Shown here: piece after piece, positions 1 through 9,944 of the stretch
Layout of the letters: every line of letters starts with the position of its first letter
How positions within the stretch are numbered: position 1 is the stretch's first letter
Assembly: GCF_011397635.1 (NCBI RefSeq)
Contig: NC_064767.1
Span: 4,213,501-4,277,500 of the forward strand
Direction: 5' to 3'
DNA length: 64,000 nt
Origin: Epinephelus fuscoguttatus
Lineage: Eukaryota; Chordata; Actinopteri; Perciformes; Serranidae
Position numbers and translations under genes: made by a program
The notes under the pieces: generated by a model
Seen by the model: the letters and a program-made list of their open reading frames with translations, nothing else
Told to the model about the DNA's origin: nothing
Databases searched by the model: none

Positions 1-1734
1 TTGCTCCTGATTTTCTTCTTGCCTTATTCAAACCTGACTTCCCTCTGAAGTTATGTGGCTGACTGTGAAGACATTAACCCTTTCTTTGCCTCGGGGCTTC
101 ATGTCCTAACTTTGAAATGACAACATACATTTTATATCCTTTTTCCTTTCCAAAAACTAAACATAGAGAAACATGAAATGCGGATGTAGCTCTTTATACG
201 CTCGTCTGTGGAGCATCCTGTTTTGGTGTTCACATTTCTGAGAGTATTTGATTTTTTTTGGTCTTTTTGGTGTTTGATGTTGATTTGCACTGCTGACAAT
301 CTAAAGATGTGTCTGTGTATTAATGTTTCAGTTACTGAATTATAAATCCTCTTGCTGTTCATGTTCATTTGTTTATAACTTACACAAGTTAATAATACCT
401 CATAAAATCTAATTTCACCATCTGTTTCGCTTATAAATCTATCTGTTTAGGCAAGCGAAGGCAATCTGTATTAATTATTCTGATATCTCTGAGATTTGAT
501 ATCAGCATTGTGACCATTTTGTGTCAGCGTTTCTACATGAAAGACTGTAAATACTAAAAATCTAAAACATATGAGTGCAATTATTTGGTTTACTTGGATG
601 TACTTTGTGATTAGTTAAATGTGATTAAATATTGACTGACACATCGTTATGAATGAGTCATTATTTCAGGTGCCGCGAGTGTCCATGCAGTTTTCTAACA
701 TGCAGTCAGGACACACATATGAACAGGGGTTTGTTGTTGCATCGTACACTTTACTGCACTCTGGTGAATTTGTATGCACCAATATGTGCCTTTGCTGCAT
801 GAGTTTATGATGGAAATGTCTTTCATTTGTCAAAATAAAAGTCCTGTGCTACTTTTATGTTTTCACTGGGGGGACAAAACATGTTCTAAATATTGAGGGG
901 GACGTGTTCCCTGCATCCTCCTTCCAAAATCTGAACGTATATTTCAGTAAACTTTAAGGTAATTTATGAAAATATTGGTCAACCTCTCTCTAAGATGACT
1001 TGCCTCTTTTAAAACTTAGAGGGCTTTTTCTCAACTACAGAGGAGTGTGTGATTTTTAATTTGATGCAGCTTGAGTTAAATTTTATGACACAATTTCATA
1101 GTTTTAAATGCATTTTTAATTTACACACGCCGCAAATGTATGTGGTTAAAGTTAACGTTAGTTACTAGGAAATTATAAAGGACTTTTTTTAAATTCACCC
1201 CCTCTTAGTGGTGTCTCAGACACTTTTCAAGTTTGTTGAATAAAAATATAATCTCTTAGGAAATAAAAAAATATCTGGAGGCCATGTTGCCTGGCTGTTT
1301 TCACATAGCAATAAAATGAATTGAACATTATGCATGATCACTTCTGCAACAAAGACCCAGAAGCACATTTAAATGGGCTCACATTGGAGTTGGATGATGC
1401 CTGAATCGTAACCACAGCCATGCCAACTAAAGAGCAGGTTATTAAGCAGGTAATTGCTGCCCCAGGTTACACTCATATAAAATCCAAGTGTCAAACTATC
1501 AAAGAAAAATAAGTAAAAGTAAATAGCCTCTCTGTCAGGTATTCTCTCTTCTTATCCGACCCAGACTTTGAACAACACCAGAAACACGCAGTGAGTCCAA
1601 GGCTGCAGATGAACCTTGAACCGCAAAACAACCAGCAAACAACTGTCACAACCACCATTTCCTCAGCTTAATGGCTTTTATTGGGGCAATACAGACGGTC
1701 TGCTGTGTCTGCCTTTCTGTCTTTGTCTCACTCA

Positions 1735-1765
<31 letters not shown>

Positions 1766-2200
1766 AGAGCGTGCATGAGTGTGAATTTGACGTAAAAAGA
1801 AAGACAAGTAGATGAAAGGAGAGATTGTGTTGGAACTAAAGGCATTCAGGCTAATGACCTACAATAAACTCCACCAGAGCTTCTTTTTTACACAAACACA
1901 TTTTAAACTGATTTATTTGTACATTTACACTCTTGATGCTGAGAACTGTGTTGTCTTAATCTTATTTATTTACCTTTTGCAGTCTTAAATAAATGGATAA
2001 TGTTGTAAAAGAAATCCTACATGGGTAGAAAGTAGAGCTAACTTGTAGTAGAAGCAGTAATAGTGGTGTATGTGCAGTTAGTGCAGGGCAAAGAGGCTGA
2101 ATTAGGGGTAATAGAGGCAGTAGCCTGATAGTGGGAGTATTTGTAACAGCAGCCTTATTGTTGCAAGGAGACAAAGGTAGCAGCAGTATTGCAGGACTGG
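1..2200. other. AT-rich flank, no gene seen
   Basis: Both strands lack any coding stretch with recognisable family features. A short TG microsatellite is at 1739-1765. Nothing else can be supported. Confidence 0.5.
1739..1765. repeat. TG microsatellite
   Basis: A 27-bp dinucleotide run. Confidence 0.9.
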
Positions 2201-2208
2201 TAGAAGTT

Positions 2209-2378
2209 GCACTGTAAAAAGGAACTTTTTTTTTTTTTTTTACTTTAAAAGTTTGTGTCCAGGCTGCCTTAAGTTATTAAGTTGACCAAATTTGAGAAGA
2301 CACATTGAATAATTACAAAATTACCTCAACTTGTACTCACATCCAGTCAACTTAAATTTTAAGGCAGCCCAGACATAA
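2209..2378. mobile_element. Small MITE-like element with inverted ends
   Basis: The arms CAGGCTGCCTTAAGTTATTA (from 2260) and, inverted, CAACTTAAATTTTAAGGCAG (from 2348) read as imperfect inverted repeats about 25 bp long, 65-70 bp apart. A poly-T run precedes the left arm. Superfamily unknown. Confidence 0.45.
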
Positions 2379-2395
2379 TTGTTTGTCGCAGTAAT

Positions 2396-4615
2396 ATTGG
2401 TGCTAGCAGCAACTTGTAGTTATTGTGCAAGTTGCAATAACAGAAATAGAAATAACCTCCCCCTCTTGAGCATTTAATTGCAGTATGAACACTAAATTAA
2501 TGGTTCTAATGCACTATAATGTGGTTGTGACCAAATATAAATGTTTAAGTTTAACAACTATAACTTGTCTTGTGGTCACTCACACACCGATAAAAACACA
2601 TTTATTCAATGCTTTTGTTTTGAAAACTTGCATAATTGTACAATATATCTGTCAAATAACAGAAGAATCTACATAAAATTACAAAAACCAATACGTCTTA
2701 TACAAATGTATTTACAGTGTTAAACTGAACAGTTTAATCTAATAAATGAAAGCAATGTGAAATTATGAATATGTAAATGTGTTTTAACATTCTGTTTATT
2801 TGTAAAAAAAAACCCAACAACAATTGTTTGGTTATTCACAGATACAGTTTTGTGTTATTTTATATTAAAGATGTAAACTCACAGTCTGCTTTATGAATTT
2901 TATTGCTATGTTTGCATATTTCAAAAATACAGGAAAAATCTGTGAAACATAGGCTACTGGAAAAGTATTGTAAAATTACAGATTTTTTTTATAGGTGATG
3001 GCTGCTGTACAGACAGATAATAAATGACAATATAGTAAAACACAGTTTTAATTATATAAAATATGTCTTCATGGAAGAAGTTTATTGACAGATATTCTAA
3101 ATTATTAAAATGTAACAACAGGATGTATCTGCCTACACTACAATGTGTCAAAACAACATGTTTACAATGTTTGTATGTTGCTTTAGTTTATTTTATGTGT
3201 TAAGACATATACAAAAGATACAAACTAGTACATAAACAACAGCAATGTGATGGAGAGGTGCAAATAAACCTCAGAGGGGCTCTCTGCAGGGTATTTCTTT
3301 ATTCATGAAAGAAAAATGTTGCAATGATGTGTACAAGAGAAAGACAAAAGATATGACTGCACACAGTAGCAGTCATGTGCAAGTATGCAAAGTAGAAAAT
3401 AAAATAAAAAGCATTAATTACAAAGATTAGAATTAGAAATAGCCTACTTACTGATCCATGGGAGAAAACTGTGATGTGTTACAGCTGCTCTGACATGAAG
3501 CATGGAGAATTACTGATAGTAGAATTAAGAATTCAGTATTAAGTGAGAAGTTTGTAAAAATATAAGAATGAAAATATGTGCGTTATGCTGTAGTGTTTAA
3601 CACGAGTATGTAAAATATCTGAAATTCAAAATATGTATAATATTATAAGTACGGTAAGTGTGTGAAAATATAAATATATATGTGCCTTATGCTACATTAA
3701 AATGTATAAAAATAGTATGTAAGAGAAATATAAAAATATGTATGTAAATAGAAATATATACAATAAATGCATCATGTTAAATACACATATTAAGACACTG
3801 AAAGAATATTGCACAGTTGAATAACTGCACAGTGTTGCTAGTTGAATTATTGCCCCAATTATTGTCCAACAGTGTTACAAAGAATTATGGTACCTTCAGG
3901 TCCCTACTGCACCATTGAAATATAATAAATAAATGATGGAATTAATTAATAACCCTAAAACCCAATAGATAAAAACAAACTTTTAACAGCTTTCTTGAGT
4001 TGTGCAGGTGCTGATTTTAAAATATGAGATGGCAGAGCGTCAAATATCACCGAACTCTGTAAATTAAACCAAAGTGTAGTGGAGATGTTTGACACTCAGG
4101 AGGACTGAGTTTATGGTTATTCTGAGGAGTTGTGGAATTGATGATTGTGGGAAAGTGCTGATGAAAATATGAGGGAAGGATCATGTTCAGGGAACTGTAT
4201 ACAAGCAGAGGAATCTGGAGTTGGATGATTTGATAAATACTGATGATGCCAACTTAAAAATGCTAGGTGGACTTAAATTAAGGTGTTCGTGATGGTAATA
4301 GAAATAGCCAGGGTAAAAGTAATGCTTAAAAGGCTAAAAAAGAAAATTAATTAATTAAATTAAATTAATTCAAATGAAAAAATTGGTATAAATTACATTT
4401 AAAAAAGTTAGATTTTTTTTTTTTATTATTTTATAAAATAAAATAAAAGCTATAGAAAGAGTAATAATGGTTCTAAACATATTTCAGTAACAGATTTCCA
4501 TCTCTAAAACAGCTGGCATCAGCATATGGCAATGCATTATAGGCAATGTTGTCTTTACTTCTCATGTTCCGTCATATAAATGTTTATATATTTGTCAGCT
4601 TGTGTGACTTTTACA
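2396..4615. other. AT-rich intergenic DNA, no gene seen
   Basis: Low-complexity, A/T-dominated, with many ATATAAA/TATGTA-like strings between 3500 and 3800 and runs of TTAAT near 4345. No homeobox fragment or other coding similarity recognised. Confidence 0.5.
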
Positions 4616-4619
4616 CAGT

Positions 4620-5150
4620 TTGACCCCACCTCTACCGCCACCTAGAGGTGTCTAAAGCCATGACATCATCCCATCTGAATCCTCGAGGCTCCAGCTAAAT
4701 GAAATCAGGAGCTCTGATTCATGTGTTTCTTTATTTCATCACTGAGACCAGTGGACAGAGCTCATACCGACATGGTAGACTGCTACATCAAGAGGTGCCC
4801 AGGCTGCTGCATGATCCGATCCGACATGATGAAGTTTGGGGGATCCCTCCTGCAGAACTTGGACTCTGTTTTGAACTCATCCAGACAGCAGGTGGCGGTA
4901 AAGGCGCACAAGCGATCAAGGTCTATGTTACAAGGAGGCTGTGGGGACATATGTGAAAGTTTGTCTTTAGGCCACGCCCCCAGCCTGCCTGTCATCCTCT
5001 TCTCCAGCCAATGGGGTTTCACTTTTACACTCAAACGTGGACACAGTGGCGATGAATGGGGGAGTGAGACCAGATGTGGTTTATGGATCAGATCAGAGAA
5101 TAATATTGATCATTTATTAGCCTATCATCTGAGCAACGGACAGATAATTT
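4620..5150. other. GC-richer island with overlapping open frames; coding status doubtful
   Basis: Balanced base composition in an AT-rich flank. Two + frames are open in parallel (4699-4956 and 4721-5152), which argues against either being a conserved gene. I recognise no protein family. The block contains a CTCF-like motif at 4885-4899 and CCAATGG near 5009. It could be a relic of a lost gene, a cis-regulatory block or a repeat. Confidence 0.25.
4885..4899 (+). promoter_or_regulatory. CTCF-like motif, forward
   Basis: ACAGCAGGTGGCGGT agrees with the recalled consensus CCASYAGRKGGCRSY at 14 of 15 positions. HoxD clusters are known to be lined with CTCF sites. Confidence 0.35.
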
Positions 5151-5224
5151 AATGTGTCTCCAAAGTGTTGATTATTCATGAGACAGAGAGCAGCCTTTGT
5201 GATGAAGGATTTTTTTAGATAATC

Positions 5225-5560
5225 CAGTACATGATTTATCTTCACTTAAAGGCGAAGTGCGCTCATTTTCAAAATTCATACATGTAACTCCTGTGGTCTC
5301 AGACAGTCCCAAAATACTGTTAAACAAGAACAGCTCTCTCAAATCTATAAAATCAGAAAAACTAAAAGCCTGTTGCATAAAGTCTGAAGCTGCTCCATAG
5401 ACAATGACTGGTGAAAGATGATCCAGATGACACTGAGTGTACAGGTACACTTTCTGCGTCACTGCAGTAAAATAAAGCTCATTTTGAGTTTAAAAAAGGA
5501 AACGAACATTCCGTGGCTCCACAGTATACAGTCTATACATCTGGTGCCAGGCACAGCTGC
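5225..5560. repeat. Probable interspersed repeat
   Basis: Sequence resembling a fish dispersed repeat I recall only loosely (GCTCATTTTCAAAATTCATA near 5260, then a CTGTGGTCTCAGACAGTCC-like string). No ends or coding capacity identified. Confidence 0.25.
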
Positions 5561-6169
5561 ACACTGCGTCCAGCGTTTTGTTTCTTCGTGTGATTTTGTG
5601 CAATTCTTTAGTGTTTTTTGTTTAATGTGAGCAAGGGAATAAAATGTTTTACACTACCATCAAACTGATTCACACTTGTAGTGTTTGTTGTATAGTTTGT
5701 GCGGTTGAATGGACAAATTCAATTTATTTATTTATTTATTTTCTGACGGAAAAGCAAGATCAAATTTAAATCAGTCTCCCACTGATTGTCTACTGAACAG
5801 CTCCAGACTTTGTACGCATGACATCATTTCTCTGGTTTCTGGCTTTGAGAGAGAGCAGCTCATGTTCACAAACATTCATTGAACTTTCCTCTTAACATAT
5901 CAGAATTCTTGGTTGGGTTAGTGTTACAGCTTTTACTTCACAGAACATTTTTCAATAGCCACGCCCATATTGAATGGAAGCTTTAGGTTTGGGCTTGGAG
6001 TGGGTATCCTTGTCATCTTACAGCTTATTGTAACAAGAAGTAATTAACCATCAGAGATACTCTGACATACTGGGTTGGTTGCCCCTAGTTACCAACGGGT
6101 TTTCAGAAAAATGAAAAGACATTTTAGTAAGAAGTTAATAGTAGTAATTTAAGATACAACCAAATATGC

Positions 6170-6530
6170 TTTGAAATTGAATCCACCAAATCCTACCGCT
6201 TTGTCAGACACCGACGCCAAAAGCCACCTTATGCGCAGTATGCCACACGGCTGGGTGGCGTCAGTTTGTGATGCAGGAGGGAACCTTTAGCGGTGTTGTG
6301 ATATCTGGTCGGTCAGAAGGCACCTGTCCGGCTGTATGCTGCCCAATGGCGTTAGATGCACACAACTACATAATGTAAGGACTTGGAAAGCCTTTATAGG
6401 GCGGGTGGGAGTGATGGTGGATGGGTCCAACTAACCCTGCACTCTCATGAATGTAACCATGATGTGCTTTGTTGCCTAAACCTGACCACTCGCTTGTGTT
6501 GCACGGGTTAGGCATGTGTTTGTATGGCAC
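6170..6530 (+). repeat. Degenerate repeat, possibly related to the GAAGTTGAC-type elements
   Basis: Shares the order GGTGGATGGGTCCAAC ... TTTGTTGCCTAAACCTGAC with the better-preserved copy at 14911-15348 (TGGATGGTCCAAC ... TTTTGTCGCCTAAAC). Ends not found. Confidence 0.3.
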
Positions 6531-7271
6531 ATTTCATACATGAAGGCAATTCAAAGTGCTTTACAGAGCAAAACTGAAACGGTGTCCTGGAGGGTCAACA
6601 ACAACCGCAGGAGGACACCTAACGCGTCACATGTAGATGATATGTGAGGAGATGGGATGAGAACGGGTTGTCCTTTAAGGCACAATTATTCCTCTTTTTT
6701 TAATTAGCTTTTTTATATAAAGCAAATTCAAAGACACCTAAGTTGAATAAACTGAACAGCAACAGATCTCAACAACTAAACATTAGAATAATAATAATCG
6801 TAATAGATACACATAGGCTAAATAAAGACATGTCAAATGTTTCCAAGCAGGCAATATAATTAATTATATGCCTGTTAAAAATGTAACCAGATAACATACA
6901 ACTGAAGCAGAAGGATTTGACCATTAAGCCAGACCACTGACACAAATCCAATTAAGAGCAATGTACTGTAACTTCGTGCGCAAAATAACGCTCATTTTGC
7001 ACCACCACGCGTGACCTTGAAGGGACAGTTTTCGTCTCAATTTTCCAAGAAATACACAATATTTTTCAGTGTAAGATGAAGAAAATCACTTGTCCGGACA
7101 AAGAAAGATCAAAATCCAAAATTCTCTTCCGTTAATCTCAATTTTTTTGCGCTTTGAGGCGATAAAGAGATGTTTTTATAGAGCAGTTAGAAATAAGCTG
7201 CAGTGTAGCTGTTCATTCATTATATAGTAAGAGAGTGGTTTGGCTGAAGCACCTACGAGAAGTATGTAATA

Positions 7272-7272
<1 letters not shown>

Positions 7273-7341
<69 letters not shown>
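7273..7341. repeat. CA microsatellite, 69 bp
   Basis: Uninterrupted dinucleotide run about 350 bp before the Hox9 start codon. Open frames through it are artefacts of the repeat. Confidence 0.95.
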
Positions 7342-7343
<2 letters not shown>

Positions 7344-7549
7344 CAAACGAGCTTGTAAACGACTCCCTGCTACTTTTTATTCTGCTTGTAAAACTGTGTT
7401 TCAACTACAGAGTTTTAAAAAGCTGTGTGCTCCACCGGGCCCATCTGGCAGCAGGCTCCGAGGCCTACTATCACATTTCTGAGCACAAAAGGAAAAAGAG
7501 ATTTATTTCCTATACCGGGTAAATACAGTCTAACCATGTGATCCACACT

Positions 7550-7693
7550 TGGACCAATGGGCAGCCGGGAAGAAGGTAAGGGCAGGAAAAAAAAATACTA
7601 CCATTTTAGGGGAGGATGTAAGCCACTATACCAGCCCATCTAACGTTTTACAGTCGCACTTAAGTGTCTTTTTATTGAAATAATAAAATAAAC
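7550..7693 (+). promoter_or_regulatory. Probable Hox9 5' UTR and proximal promoter
   Basis: A CCAAT-type box (GGACCAATGGG) lies at about 7552-7562, some 135 bp before the ATG, followed by AT-rich sequence leading into the start codon. No clear TATA box at a standard distance. The transcription start cannot be placed from sequence alone. Confidence 0.35.
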
Positions 7694-8372
7694 ATGTCGC
7701 TAACGAATTATTATTCCATGATGGGGCTCCAGACTGAGGAGCCGTACGGTGCACATTTCATCCCGGGAGGCTTGCAGGGTTCGACGGTCGGCTGCGCAAA
7801 GCCAGCCCGGAGAGCGGATGAGGAGGAGGGGACCCCCGGCCCACACATTCCGGATTTTTCACATTTTTCCAACAAACAGACAAGCTTAAACGGCTTCTCT
7901 CCCTGGGCGAACACCTCCGCTTCCTCCTCGCCCTCTTCTCCGCAGCTGCAGTCCACCCCCGGCGCCTCCATCACCGGCCTCTTCCATCCACATCCCCTCC
8001 TGAGCCACCACCACCCGTACTACGGCCCGCAGACGCAGAGCCACACCGAGCACCTCGCATCCGCGGCCGCCTCCGAGAGCAGGTTCGTCCGCTGCTGGGA
8101 GGGGGGGACTCCCACCTCGGAGACCTCTCTGTCACACACCGGCTTCCCCGGGTGTGTCCCCGCTCAGGGTGACCTCTCCGATCCGAGCCCGAGGTACGAG
8201 GCGGTAGAACCCGAGAGTTCACCGCCGTCACAAGACAGCCCCGGGGATTCCAGCTTCGCTTCCCCGACTGAGGTGGTCCTCGAGCGGCTTGGGACCGTGG
8301 AGGAGCTCGGGAGGAAGCCGGAGCTCAAAAAGGAGGACGAGGAAAGAAAAGCAAAGCCACCACTCGACCCGG
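7694..8372 (+). CDS. hoxd9b: Hox9 exon 1 (coding part)
   Basis: Encodes residues 1-226 plus the first base of codon 227. The donor is G|GTAAAG with GT at 8373-8374. Reading on past it gives 11 non-Hox residues and a stop at 8410, as expected for intron. The exon is markedly GC-rich compared with its AT-rich surroundings, which is usual for Hox exon 1. Confidence 0.92.
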
Positions 8373-9894
8373 GTAAAGACAGATATACCAAACTCAGGAA
8401 TGTTTATTAGCATTTAAGAAGTGACAAAGTGTGTGTGTGTGAGTGTGTGTGTGACAGAGAGGGAGACTGTGGCCTAAGTAAGTAAGTGTGTGTGACTTTT
8501 ATAGCCCTATAAATGTCTTGTAAACGGTAAAATATAAAAGTTTATTGTCCATTAAAATAATTAAGGTGCTATTGCTGTTATTTAACAATTTGCCACTAAA
8601 GAGAAAACGCAGGTAGCTCGCGCTGCTTCTCACTGATCGGATTTGTGCAGGAACTCGAGTTATTCAATTTTTTTTCTTGCAATAAATGCTCGAAGCTTGA
8701 TTTCCCAGAAATATTCCATATACTGCAGCAAGTATTATTGCATAAGCATGTCTATCTAAAACGACCTTCAGAATTTAAAGGCTCCTAACTGTTAGTAGCT
8801 TGTAGGAGTAAGTTCGTAATGCAGCATGCCCCACAAACCAACAAATGGGCTTTATAATAATATATATATATATATACTTACTTTTTTTTTAAAAAAGTTT
8901 GAATGACAAAAAAGTGGATCTCAGTCAAAAAATATTTTATACATTTTTATTATAAAAAAAGGAACTCGAAAAAAGGCACGAGGTAAATATATAATATAAT
9001 AAGGTCAATAATAATAATATAATCAGTGGCTATTACTTCTTTCCTTTGCAGCATTTAACTTTTTTCCAAGCACTAGCCTAGATTGTAATTTTCTGGTCAT
9101 GCAGCCTATTGATTTATTGTTAAAACACTATGGATTCTTGCGTCAAAAATTCAGTTTAAAACCCATTTAACTGGCTCAGATTCTTCTCAGACTTCTACTT
9201 ATTGGTAAAGAAATGATTTCAGAAGATTTGTGCTTAAACCGGAAGTTCAATCCCTCTTATATATAATTCAGAAATTGAATCAAAGTGAGCAGAGATGTCC
9301 TCTGTGTGGTCCCCTTGTTGCTCCCTATCTATTTGTCTAACTATAATTTCACAGCACTCTCTGGCTGCGTTACTTTTTTTTCAAAGTGGCCTATAAAACA
9401 TTTCAGATCAGTGAAAGGTTCAAATATCCCCAACTGCAGTTTAATAATTCTAAAAAATGAGACTCAGTTTGGCTCTTTACCAACACAGCCTGCACTCACA
9501 CACAGATCGAGACTTTATTGGGCACTCTGCTGTATTTATGGCTGCTTTCTGTCCTCCCCAAAAACATTTTCATCTTAAAAGGTCCATAGCTACATCAGAA
9601 ACCACTGAACATAATTTAGCATAATGTCACATTATGTTAAATTATTAAAATGCTGGAAAGGTAAAATGAAGGCATAAACAACCCTGGTGCTAATAAAAGT
9701 GTTTAAGCCCAGTGAAAAGGAGCAATATGGTTTTAAAATATATCAATATCTTTAAATGAATGGAACACTGTCTTTATTTATGGAGCTGTTTGGAGCATGT
9801 GCCTTTGTTTCTTTTTCTAATGAGCCAAAAGTTGCAGGCTCATAAAACTGGTTCCTGAGAATATTTTCTCAGATTTTTTATGTCAGTCTTTGAA

Positions 9895-9944
<50 letters not shown>

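Noticed and set aside
7213..7522. Open frames of His-Thr or Cys-Val repeats
   Set aside because: Produced by the CA microsatellite read in two frames. The same applies to frames near 16000, 28500, 32400, 45500, 47400, 48200, 54400 and 57700.
8373..8410. Hox9 exon 1 frame continuing to the stop at 8410
   Set aside because: A good donor at 8373 joins in phase to the exon 2 Glu-Asn-Pro motif; the read-through residues match nothing in the family.
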